A stretch of DNA of 64,000 bases, from positions 62,001 through 126,000 of the forward strand of contig NZ_WKKI01000002.1 of assembly GCF_009674805.1 (NCBI RefSeq), read 5' to 3'. This stretch comes from Metabacillus lacus (GTDB taxonomy: Bacteria; Bacillota; Bacilli; Bacillales; Bacillaceae). Position numbers and translations under genes: made by a program. Below the pieces are notes generated by a model that saw only the letters and a program-made list of their open reading frames with translations, had not been told where the DNA came from and ran no database searches. Below, piece after piece: positions 45,275-52,318 of the stretch. Every line of letters starts with the position of its first letter. The first letter of the stretch is position 1.

Positions 45275-45961
45275 TCAGGACTGTACTTTCTTCAAAATAA
45301 AAATATACATAAAAGATAGTGCCTGCTGAAGATCAACTGTCAGCTCATCAGCCAGTCTTCGAGAAACACCTTCTTTGTATACCGGCAGCCCGTCCATCAG
45401 CTTCCATCCATTTTCACAAGCCAGTTTTTGAAATTCCCAGGGCATCATCGTATTGCAAATCACGTCTTCTCCATAAAGTCTTCTATAACTATTCACTCTT
45501 GGCCCTGCTGCAGGACCTAAAACAGCAGCACACAGTGTCCCGCCCTCTTTAGTAATTCTCCTGATTTCATTCAGTGCAGTAAGCGGGCTGCTTGTCCATT
45601 CCAAAACATTTACAAGGAGCACTCCGTTGACAGTTTCATCCTTCATCTCTATACTTTCTGCATTACCTGTTTTAAAATCTAAGCTGCCCTGAATGCTTTT
45701 CTGTTTTGCCAGTTCAATCATTGCGGTGGAAATATCAATGCCTGTCACCCTGTACCCTTTTTCGGCCAATCTGCTCGATCCACAGCCGTCTCCGCAGCCA
45801 ATGTCAATAATATGATCACCTTTCTGAAGATACGGTACAAAAAAATCAACTATCTTACTCCTGCTTCCTCTTTCCCACATACCCTCACTGCGTGAATTCC
45901 AGTCCGCCGCCTTGCTGTCCCATTGCTGTTTTGCAGAAGTCAGCCATTCGTGATTTCCCAT
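45275..45961 (-). CDS. class I SAM-dependent methyltransferase
   Basis: 228 residues from ATG 45961 (MGNHEWLTSAKQQWDSKAAD); a start seven codons earlier lacks a ribosome site. IIDIGCGDGCGSSRLAEKGY is motif I, GIDISTAMI the SAM ribose contact, and VNVLEWTSSPLTALNEIRRI resembles UbiE/COQ5-type enzymes. The small-molecule target is unknown. Confidence 0.85.
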   Translation of the reverse strand: MGNHEWLTSAKQQWDSKAADWNSRSEGMWERGSRSKIVDFFVPYLQKGDHIIDIGCGDGCGSSRLAEKGYRVTGIDISTAMIELAKQKSIQGSLDFKTGNAESIEMKDETVNGVLLVNVLEWTSSPLTALNEIRRITKEGGTLCAAVLGPAAGPRVNSYRRLYGEDVICNTMMPWEFQKLACENGWKLMDGLPVYKEGVSRRLADELTVDLQQALSFMYIFILKKVQS

Positions 45962-46129
45962 CCTGTTTTCCGCCTCTCTCATGCCACTGATACATTTATC
46001 ATATTTCCTTACTGTATAGTGGAATTTATATTACTATCATATATTAGGGAGACAGTAATAACAAAACACAAAGAGCACTGCTAAAACTGGGCGCATAATA
46101 TAACCGGTAACTCGTACAGGGAATATACA

Positions 46130-46156
46130 ATAAAGCAGGGATTGCCTGCTTTATTG
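46130..46156 (-). terminator. hairpin at the end of the 51-residue ORF
   Basis: AATAAAGCAGG and CCTGCTTTATT pair around GATTG; the stop codon of the small gene lies in it. Confidence 0.6.
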
Positions 46157-46306
46157 TTTATCTTCTGTTGCAGAAATTCCCAAAATACTGGTTTCATTGT
46201 TCATATATACGTGAAGATCTGTTTGCTGTTCACTATAAAATTCTTTTTGAATATCTTTGTTGGCTTTTACAGCCTCACTGTCTGCAGGCATTTTTTTTAT
46301 ATTCAT
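46151..46306 (-). CDS. small hypothetical protein
   Basis: 51 residues from ATG 46306, preceded by GGAGGGCTGCAT. It begins MNIKKMPADSEAVKANKDIQ and ends LGISATEDKQ; acidic, soluble. No family recognised. Directly followed by a hairpin, it seems a small transcription unit, perhaps joined with the 86-residue gene upstream. Confidence 0.55.
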   Translation of the reverse strand: MNIKKMPADSEAVKANKDIQKEFYSEQQTDLHVYMNNETSILGISATEDKQ

Positions 46307-46349
46307 ATGCAGCCCTCCTGCTTGTAGTATGGCACATTTAAGATCATTA

Positions 46350-46610
46350 TCAGATGGTGCTTATATCCAGCAAATCCTGCTGTTTAATACAGCTCCAAAT
46401 ATGAAAGGAAGAATGAGCGGCTTCAATTTTTTCCGCGAAGACAATGATACTTTCATGCTTGATGGCAAAAGTCCTGCTGCTGTCCAGTAGTTTTTTCCTC
46501 TCTGCAGCCAGCTTTAAAGACATGCACGCATGGGCAAACTCCTCTTCTGTTATATGTCGTGAAGACGTAATAAAAAGCTCGGTCCCATTAACAATTGTTC
46601 TGTATAACAT
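46350..46610 (-). CDS. hypothetical protein next to cspD
   Basis: 86 residues after GAGGAGGATTACT-ATG. Begins MLYRTIVNGTELFITSSRHI, followed by a helical charged middle (CMSLKLAAERKKLLDSSRTF). Unknown family. It runs opposite to cspD, whose promoter region begins about 150 bases away. Confidence 0.55.
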   Translation of the reverse strand: MLYRTIVNGTELFITSSRHITEEEFAHACMSLKLAAERKKLLDSSRTFAIKHESIIVFAEKIEAAHSSFHIWSCIKQQDLLDISTI

Positions 46611-46848
46611 AGTAATCCTCCTCCATGTTTTACTGTATGAGGAGACAGTATAAAGAAGAATGAATATGCAGAAAGTTTTGCCAAGTTGCTTCCCTGATTC
46701 TTGACTGAAAATGTTGAATAGTGTATATTAGAAGCATCAAATGACATAATATAGGCTATTATCCACTAATACATACTATATCTTGTTATCTGATAAAATT
46801 TTTACTAGCACTGTAAGGTGCGATAGTTATTAGGAGGATTAAGTAAAT

Positions 46849-47049
46849 ATGCAAAACGGTAAAGTAAAATGGTTCAACAACGAAAAAGGTTTTGGGTTTA
46901 TCGAAGTAGAAGGTGGAGAAGATGTATTCGTTCACTTCACGGCAATTGAAGGTGACGGATTCAAATCTTTAGAAGAAGGCCAAGAGGTTTCTTTTGAAAT
47001 AGTTGAAGGTAACCGCGGACCACAAGCTTCTAACGTAACTAAACTTTAA
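46849..47049 (+). CDS. cspD: cold-shock protein
   Basis: 66 residues: [20 protein letters not shown] and [12 protein letters not shown] are the RNP1 and RNP2 motifs of the cold-shock domain. It binds single-stranded RNA and DNA as an RNA chaperone. The position after ugtP matches cspD of B. subtilis. The leader of about 50-100 bases is A/T-rich. Strong terminator after the gene. Confidence 0.97.
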   Translation: MQNGKVKWFNNEKGFGFIEVEGGEDVFVHFTAIEGDGFKSLEEGQEVSFEIVEGNRGPQASNVTKL

Positions 47050-47068
47050 TGTAAACACTCACATATAC

Positions 47069-47105
47069 AAAAAGAGGCAGACCTTTGGTCCGCCTCTTTT
47101 TTTGT
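47069..47105 (+). terminator. cspD terminator
   Basis: AAAAGAGGCAGACC and GGTCCGCCTCTTTT pair with one mismatch, then T-run. Confidence 0.85.
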
Positions 47106-47189
47106 ACAGCTATATGAAATTGTGACACATCAAGCACCAGTGCATAAAAAACCTCAACCCCTGTTCAGTCACAGCTGCAAAGGGGGGTT

Positions 47190-47378
47190 TTATCTTAATT
47201 TGCCAATTATTAAATACTCAAGTGCTTTAATGTTTTGTTTCAGCCTTTTATGTACCCTGTCGCTTTCTATAGAGTTAAATACGTTTGCGTTGTTTGCAAT
47301 GTAAACGAGCATTTCTATATCCTGATAAATTTCTCGAAAAGCTTTTTGCAAACCCTCATCTAATTCCTTATCCTTCAT
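47190..47378 (-). CDS. small helical hypothetical protein
   Basis: 62 residues after GAGGAGGGACACTGCTT-ATG. Begins MKDKELDEGLQKAFREIYQD and ends QNIKALEYLIIGKLR; all-helical. No family recognised. A GC hairpin and T6 (about 47145-47190) end it. Confidence 0.6.
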   Translation of the reverse strand: MKDKELDEGLQKAFREIYQDIEMLVYIANNANVFNSIESDRVHKRLKQNIKALEYLIIGKLR

Positions 47379-47561
47379 AAGCAGTGTCCCTCCTCTTTAT
47401 AAGACCTTTGAATTAGTCTTAAAGTTGCATATATATTCTATATTTTTACATTATACGTCTTTTTTTTGTATTTTCCTGCTTTTTTAGTGAAATTAGTATG
47501 ATTTTTTTTTACGGATGATTTCCCTGTTCTAGAGATAATATAAAAACAGGAGGTGTATGGA

Positions 47562-47834
47562 ATGGATAAAATAAAACATACAGGCCTGATCAGCGGGTTA
47601 AATGATTTGAAGCAGCTTGAGCTTGCGACCGCAGCTGCCCAAAAAATGACTGGCGCAGCTACAATGACTCTGGATCCTAATACTTTTAAACACGCTGAGC
47701 AATCTATAGCAGATGCAAGAGAGATTTACAGCAGAGCTATACAAGAAAGCCCAGATACAGATGCAGCTTTTTTCCAACAGCAGCTGAAACTTCTGCATCA
47801 GTGTGAACACCAGATCAAAGAAGCGCTGCAGTGA
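47562..47834 (+). CDS. DUF2564-like small protein
   Basis: 90 residues from ATG 47562, spaced correctly from GGAGGT; the frame is open three codons earlier at GTG. MDKIKHTGLISGLNDLKQLE, then ATAAAQKMTGAATMTLDP and a helical C-terminus. This fits the DUF2564 family seen beside ypeQ in Bacillus as I recall it. Function unknown. Confidence 0.65.
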   Translation: MDKIKHTGLISGLNDLKQLELATAAAQKMTGAATMTLDPNTFKHAEQSIADAREIYSRAIQESPDTDAAFFQQQLKLLHQCEHQIKEALQ

Positions 47835-47846
47835 CACACCATATAA

Positions 47847-47882
47847 AAAAACCCGCAATCATTTTATGATTGCGGGTTTTCA
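47847..47882. terminator. bidirectional terminator between DUF2564-like gene and ypeQ
   Basis: AACCCGCAATCA and TGATTGCGGGTT are perfect complements around TTTTA, with A- and T-runs. The ypeQ stop codon lies inside it. Confidence 0.85.
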
Positions 47883-48057
47883 ACATTCAGCTGTTTACCT
47901 GTATCCCTGATTTCCTGTCCGACTGTACATTGATTAATACAAAAAGAGTGGGCAAAATTCTTGCCTTTTTCTTTCCTAAAATGTTTCTTCAAAAAACAAT
48001 CTTCACAATACGTATCCATCATGCAAGTAATCTTTAGAAGGATATCCTTTTTTCCAT
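47864..48057 (-). pseudogene. ypeQ: YpeQ-like zinc-finger protein with an apparent frameshift at the start
   Basis: The minus-strand frame from 48054 to 47864 encodes a DUF2602-like protein: DILLKITCMMDTYCEDCFLK, then AHSFCINQCTVGQEIRD, with two C-x2-3-C pairs. The only ATG with a ribosome site (48057, GGAGC ten bases upstream) is out of frame: ATGG is followed by six A, and a seventh A would join it to the conserved frame as MEKKDILL. In its own frame it stops after seven codons. The in-frame ATG at 48022 would remove 10-15 conserved residues. Either a real deletion, a slippage site or a base-calling error in the A-tract. Confidence 0.6.
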
Positions 48058-48072
48058 TCTATTCATGCTCCA

Positions 48073-48732
48073 TTAACTGTTTAATTTTATGCTGCTTCTG
48101 ATAGCAATTCCCTGAAGGCCCTGCCCTGCCAGATGATCAGCCTCTGTATTTGCCTTGCGTGATACAGCCTCATACTCGGGAACCACACCCATATGCTTCA
48201 GCTTCTCCTCAATTCGGTCCAGCCATTTGGCAAACGTTTCTTCATAGCATGGCCACTCCCCGGACAGCTGATTTAACACGACTTGTGAATCTCCTTTAAA
48301 CAGCACCCTTTGCCTTTTGACACCAAGTTCTTCCAGCTCCCTGACAAGAAACCAAAAAGCAGCATACTCTGCCTCATTATTGGAATCCATCTCATCAATT
48401 TTTTGATTGACCCTTATTCTGTAATCTTCTTTCCCAAGCTTATAGTAAATAACTGCACCAAGTCCGCCCTCTCCGGATTGCGCATCATAGCTGCCGTCAA
48501 AATAACACAAGATATCCTGCGGCTCATACTCTATATCCTTTTCCAGCTTTCTCAATTCCTTCAGGTTCCATGTGGTGCCTGTATCATCTAAAAATTGAAG
48601 ATGTTTGGTTCGCCCCGTGCGCTCTAAATCATCAGAAAGAATCAGAGCGTCTCCCAGCGGAAGTGCATCAGAACGAAAAACAGTTTCCAGCTTTTTCGGG
48701 GTAGTATAGGTCCACTCCACAATCACTTTCAT
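48073..48732 (-). CDS. ypeP: YpeP: RNase H-like protein
   Basis: 219 residues. The C-terminal part (from about 75) is RNase HI-like: DILCYFDGSYDAQSGEGGLG (first Asp), NNEAEYAAFWFLVRELEELG (Glu), FKGDSQVVLNQLSGEWPC (Asp) and NTEADHLAG (last Asp). The catalytic D-E-D-D set appears complete. The first 70 residues are a separate domain. B. subtilis YpeP is in the same place; activity is not established to my knowledge. Confidence 0.9.
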   Translation of the reverse strand: MKVIVEWTYTTPKKLETVFRSDALPLGDALILSDDLERTGRTKHLQFLDDTGTTWNLKELRKLEKDIEYEPQDILCYFDGSYDAQSGEGGLGAVIYYKLGKEDYRIRVNQKIDEMDSNNEAEYAAFWFLVRELEELGVKRQRVLFKGDSQVVLNQLSGEWPCYEETFAKWLDRIEEKLKHMGVVPEYEAVSRKANTEADHLAGQGLQGIAIRSSIKLNS

Positions 48733-48852
48733 ATTTCTTCACTCCTCAGCGTATCCATGGCATGATTTGTTGTGCTTCTATTGAGACATACAATATTATA
48801 TAATGGATTACGGTCCAAATCAGAACGTTTTTCATCAGAAAGGAAGTTACAC

Positions 48853-49545
48853 ATGTTCAATGAATTACTTTGGTTAGTCTGTGTATTGCTTAATTTTAGC
48901 ATTGTTCTGCTTTTTTATAAACAATTTGGGAAAACCGGTTTATTTGTCTGGCTGGGTATTTCTACTGTTATAGCCAACATACAGGTTGTAAAAACTGTTG
49001 AGCTGTTCGGCCTTACTGCAACTCTCGGTAATATTATGTACGGAAGTGCATTTTTTGTTACAGATATTATCAACGAAAAGTATGGTAAGGAAGAGGCAAA
49101 AAAAGCAGTTTGGCTTGGCTTTGCAACCTTAATCACAATGACATTTATTATGCAGGCTACTTTACTGTTTCAGCCTCATGAAATTGATTTTGCCCATGAA
49201 TCCCTTCAAACCATTTTCGGCCTGCTGCCAAGAATCGCAATTGGAAGTCTTGCCGCCTATTTAATCAGCCAGCATCTTGATGTTTCCATTTATCAATATT
49301 TAAAAACCAGGTTTCCAAAACAACTGTGGATCCGCAATAACGGAAGCACTTTTTTGAGTCAGCTTCTGGACACTGCAGTTTTTACTACCATTGCCTTTTG
49401 GGGAGTGTATCCCTTTGATGTCTGGATTCAAATCTTTATTACCACTTATCTTATTAAATCACTGGTCGCAGCCCTTGATACACCTTTTGCCTATATTGCC
49501 AAAAGAATGAAGGTAAGTAATTCATTGAATGGGGAGAGAAAGTAA
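48853..49545 (+). CDS. ypdP: YpdP: YhhQ/VUT-family queuosine-precursor transporter
   Basis: 230 residues from ATG 48853 (MFNELLWLVCVLLNFSIVLL), preceded by AAAGGAAG. About six membrane segments; family motif MYGSAFFVTDIINEKYGKEE, later FLSQLLDTAVFTTIAFWG. YhhQ proteins carry preQ0/preQ1 or queuine into the cell. No preQ1 riboswitch is visible upstream. Its stop overlaps the ypdQ start by one base. Confidence 0.9.
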   Translation: MFNELLWLVCVLLNFSIVLLFYKQFGKTGLFVWLGISTVIANIQVVKTVELFGLTATLGNIMYGSAFFVTDIINEKYGKEEAKKAVWLGFATLITMTFIMQATLLFQPHEIDFAHESLQTIFGLLPRIAIGSLAAYLISQHLDVSIYQYLKTRFPKQLWIRNNGSTFLSQLLDTAVFTTIAFWGVYPFDVWIQIFITTYLIKSLVAALDTPFAYIAKRMKVSNSLNGERK

Positions 49546-49940
49546 TGATTGAAGTGTATGTTGATGGAGCAAGCGCAGGTGACCCGGGCATGTCTGGAGC
49601 AGGAATCTTTATAAAGGGACACGGAAAAGCAGAAACTTTTTCTTTTCCATTGGGGGAAATGTCCAATCACGAAGCGGAATATCATGCTTTAAAAAAAGGA
49701 ATGGAAATCTGTCTTTCCCGCTCATATACTGTTGTTTCGTTTCGAACGGATTCTCAGCTGATTGATCGTGCCTTTGAGAAAAATTATGTAAAAAATGAGA
49801 AATACCTGCCGCTTCATGAAGAATGTATCCGCATGTCGGAACAGTTCGACTTATTTTTTATTAAATGGATTCCAAGCAAGCAAAATAAAGTTGCAGATGA
49901 GCTGGCTAGAAAAGCAATTTTCAAAAATGAACAGTCCTAA
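49545..49940 (+). CDS. ypdQ: YpdQ: RNase HI-like protein
   Basis: 131 residues: IEVYVDGASAGDPGMSGAGI (Asp), SNHEAEYHALKKGMEI (Glu), FRTDSQLIDRAFEKNY (Asp) and KVADELARKAI (Asp) give the RNase H catalytic set. Smaller than canonical RNase HI, lacking a basic handle. Translationally coupled to ypdP by TAATG. Two RNase H-like genes (YpeP, YpdQ) flank the transporter, as in B. subtilis. Confidence 0.9.
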   Translation: MIEVYVDGASAGDPGMSGAGIFIKGHGKAETFSFPLGEMSNHEAEYHALKKGMEICLSRSYTVVSFRTDSQLIDRAFEKNYVKNEKYLPLHEECIRMSEQFDLFFIKWIPSKQNKVADELARKAIFKNEQS

Positions 49941-49976
49941 AAAAACTATGTAACCGGGGGAGTTTCCGGCTACATT

Positions 49977-50004
49977 TAAAAAAGCAAACGGAATTCCCGT
50001 TTGC
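49977..50004 (-). terminator. terminator after the DUF6123-like gene
   Basis: GCAAACGG and CCGTTTGC pair around AATTC; T-run on the minus strand. Confidence 0.75.
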
Positions 50005-50021
50005 TTTCGCAGCTTCTAAAG

Positions 50022-50288
50022 TTAAAGTATCTGCAGAGCTTTCGCTTTCTCAATAGCAGCCTTTTTTGTATATGCCCCTTCTTTCACCAATACCTCAAGA
50101 AAAGAGATAAAAAAAGAACCGTCAAATTGCTTTTGAGCTTTTAAGGTGACTTCCAATGCGGCGATGGCAAGACTGTCATCCGCTCCAGTGTAATGCTGTC
50201 CGAACAAGATAAATCCTTTTGCATCTTCCCCTAATTTAAATCCCTTTGTATGAAGAAATGCAAGAAATTCATGCAATGATTGCGACAT
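50022..50288 (-). CDS. DUF6123-like small protein
   Basis: 88 residues from ATG 50288 (MSQSLHEFLAFLHTKGFKLG); the upstream open frame to 50477 lacks family character and runs through the sspL promoter. Contains LFGQHYTGADDSLAIAALE and LKAQKQFDGSFFISFLE. I recall this as DUF6123, unverified. Divergent from sspL. Function unknown. Confidence 0.65.
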   Translation of the reverse strand: MSQSLHEFLAFLHTKGFKLGEDAKGFILFGQHYTGADDSLAIAALEVTLKAQKQFDGSFFISFLEVLVKEGAYTKKAAIEKAKALQIL

Positions 50289-50399
50289 TTTCTTCCATCC
50301 TATCATATTTTTATTTCTTTCCATATCATAGCGAATTTTTACAAGAAAAACTATTCTTTCATCAAAAATAGGAGAAAATAAAATCGGAGGTGATGAAGG

Positions 50400-50531
50400 A
50401 TGAGCAAAAAACAAAACCGCGGTCAGGCAGCTCCGGCAGTTAATCCTCAGGGATATGCAGAAGATGAACTGGCTCACCAGCCAAAAAGCAAGCTTGAGAA
50501 CGCAGCAAAAAAAAGCAATACTAAAAGATAA
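50400..50531 (+). CDS. sspL: small acid-soluble spore protein L
   Basis: 43 residues after CGGAGGTGATGAAGG. Begins MSKKQNRGQAAPAVNPQGYA and ends ENAAKKSNTKR; the closing AKKSNTKR is that of SspL. A minor spore protein made in the forespore (sigma-G in B. subtilis). The place between ypdQ and ypcP matches B. subtilis. Confidence 0.9.
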   Translation: MSKKQNRGQAAPAVNPQGYAEDELAHQPKSKLENAAKKSNTKR

Positions 50532-50649
50532 CTGCTCCGAAAGTGGAAGGTGACAGTTTTTCTGCCTGCTTCAAGAACCATATCAATAATCAATGAAGCT
50601 GGCTGCCCGTCCTCTCAGCAAGGTGCAGGAAGCTAAATATGTGAACTAG

Positions 50650-50680
50650 AAAAAGGACAGCCACATTGCTGCCCTTTTTC
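50650..50680. terminator. bidirectional terminator between sspL and ypcP
   Basis: AAAAAGGACAGC and GCTGCCCTTTTT pair with one mismatch around CACATT. Confidence 0.8.
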
Positions 50681-50684
50681 ATTT

Positions 50685-51572
50685 TCACATAGCTTCACTA
50701 TTAGAGTGTTCAGGAAGCTTTCTAAAGCCTTTGATATCAAGTTCTCCCAGTCTGTTCATTGTATGATGGGGATCAAAAGACAGTTCAGCATCTTCCAGAA
50801 CACATTCAAGAGGAACCTCACAATTTATTCTTGCCAGTGATCTGGATAGTGTCAGCATTTCCAAATCATTTTCAATTTTTGTCCTCTGCCCTTTTGTTAA
50901 TTCGGCAAGACTATCTAAAAGGACCTCTATACTTTTATACTGTGCAATCAGTTTATAAGCTGTTTTTTCTCCAATACCCTTCACGCCCGGGTAATTGTCA
51001 CTCGCATCTCCCATAAGCCCTTTTACATCAATTAGTCCCAGAGGGTGAATGCCTGTTTCTTCTGTAAAGGTTTGTTCACTGTAAATTTTATAGTTGCCCA
51101 TCCCTTTTTGAAGCAGAGCGACCTCTATATTGTCTGTTAACAGCTGAAGCAGATCGCGATCTCCAGTTAAAATAGTTACCTTCATATCTCCATGATAAGA
51201 AAGGGCCAGAGTCCCAATGCAATCATCTGCTTCATAGCCCCTGATACCGATGTTTGGTATCTCAAGTGCGCTAACAGCCTCTTTAGCCATGTCAAACTGA
51301 GGCAGAAGCTCCACAGGCGGCTCTGAGCGGTTTGCTTTGTAGTTCTGAAAGCTTTCGTTTCTGAATGTGGAGCTGCCCATATCCCAGCAGCAAATGACGT
51401 GTGATGGCTGAAATGAATTAATCGCCAATGTTAAATGCTTTAATAGTCCGCTGACTCCATTTGTAGGAAGTCCCTTGCTGTTATACATAAAATTGCCGTG
51501 TACAGATGTGGCAAAAAAGGCACGAAATAATAAGGCCATTCCGTCCACCAATAGTATATGATTCTGCTTCAT
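50685..51572 (-). CDS. ypcP: YpcP: 5'-3' exonuclease (FEN-like, PolI-N homologue)
   Basis: 295 residues. ILLVDGMALLFRAFFATS, ICCWDMGSSTFRNESF, GYEADDCIGTLAL and LTGDRDLLQLLTDNI carry the acidic metal ligands; KGLMGDASDNYPGVKGIGEK is the H3TH motif. It removes RNA primers and 5' flaps. B. subtilis YpcP backs up PolA in this role. Followed by a shared terminator. Confidence 0.94.
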   Translation of the reverse strand: MKQNHILLVDGMALLFRAFFATSVHGNFMYNSKGLPTNGVSGLLKHLTLAINSFQPSHVICCWDMGSSTFRNESFQNYKANRSEPPVELLPQFDMAKEAVSALEIPNIGIRGYEADDCIGTLALSYHGDMKVTILTGDRDLLQLLTDNIEVALLQKGMGNYKIYSEQTFTEETGIHPLGLIDVKGLMGDASDNYPGVKGIGEKTAYKLIAQYKSIEVLLDSLAELTKGQRTKIENDLEMLTLSRSLARINCEVPLECVLEDAELSFDPHHTMNRLGELDIKGFRKLPEHSNSEAM

Positions 51573-51652
51573 AAATCGTAGTCCCCTTTTTTTGCTGATC
51601 TTATCATTTTACCATAATTTAAGGACTCAGGAGGTGCGTAAATAATGACAAA

Positions 51653-51675
51653 TAGCCGGGCTGGGAGCCCGGCTA
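51653..51675 (-). terminator. strong GC hairpin after the 45-residue gene
   Basis: TAGCCGGGCT and AGCCCGGCTA are perfect complements around GGG. On the minus strand TATTTGTCATTATTT follows, a weak U-tract. Confidence 0.6.
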
Positions 51676-51692
51676 CCTGAATATATGGTGTT

Positions 51693-51830
51693 TTAAGATT
51701 CCTTCTTGTCTCCACTAAGCTTTAAAGCCTGAGCCTGCATATAGGATTCAGGGCCTTCATTGTACCCATTTTTATGTTTCTTATTGTTATTTCTCTGCGC
51801 ATTTGCATTTCCGAGCTTTGTTCTTCCCAT
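51693..51830 (-). CDS. 45-residue basic Asn/Lys-rich small protein
   Basis: ATG at 51830 is preceded by AGGGGGTAGAAAA. The frame begins MGRTKLGNANAQRNNNKKHK, then GYNEGPESYMQAQ and ends GDKKES. The composition, basic and rich in N, Q, G and K, is like minor spore proteins. Unknown family. Lies between ypbS and ypcP, with a GC hairpin after it. Confidence 0.6.
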   Translation of the reverse strand: MGRTKLGNANAQRNNNKKHKNGYNEGPESYMQAQALKLSGDKKES

Positions 51831-51876
51831 TTTTCTACCCCCTTTTCACCATTAGTGTATCTCAGGGGGAGAAAAA

Positions 51877-52140
51877 TCAACCGTTTTTCCGAGCAAAATC
51901 TATAATCATTTTTTCTGTTACAAGTGACCGTTGCGGAGCAATTCCTTTTGCAGCCATTTCATTGATTTCCGCTGTAACTTTGTTGATATAGCCTGCAGTA
52001 AAGGGTTCTCCTTTTTTGCAGCGCTGAACTGCTTCTTCTATATACATTTCTCGTTTTTCATCCAATTCCAGAAATGCTGCAACTTGAGCGTTTTGTTTTT
52101 TGGAATGGGCACTAATTGCTTTATGAACTTCTTGCATCAT
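51877..52140 (-). CDS. ypbS: YpbS, DUF2533 protein
   Basis: 87 residues. Begins MMQEVHKAISAHSKKQNAQV, helical, then AGYINKVTAEINEMAAKGI and QRSLVTEKMIIDFARKNG. Matches YpbS in sequence pattern and location. Function unknown. Confidence 0.8.
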   Translation of the reverse strand: MMQEVHKAISAHSKKQNAQVAAFLELDEKREMYIEEAVQRCKKGEPFTAGYINKVTAEINEMAAKGIAPQRSLVTEKMIIDFARKNG

Positions 52141-52318
52141 TGTCTCCTCTTTTTTTCATAATTTTCAAAACTGATTTCTTTGGTGTCCAGCACGAAAAGG
52201 AATAGTGCGGCATTGTTTCATAACCAAGTCTATCACAGTAATAAGCTCTTCTTCCATCACCTTTTAAGGAGCGGAAATGAATACAAGCTGCACACACCTG
52301 ATAATTAATTTTTTCCAT
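52121..52318 (-). CDS. small Cys-containing protein between dynA and ypbS
   Basis: 65 residues from ATG 52318 (MEKINYQVCAACIHFRSLKG), then YYCDRLGYETMPHYSFSCW. The Cys pattern C-x2-C...C...C could bind zinc. The start lies inside the last codons of dynA and the end overlaps ypbS, so the three genes form one translationally coupled run. Family unknown to me. Confidence 0.6.
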   Translation of the reverse strand: MEKINYQVCAACIHFRSLKGDGRRAYYCDRLGYETMPHYSFSCWTPKKSVLKIMKKRGDNDARSS

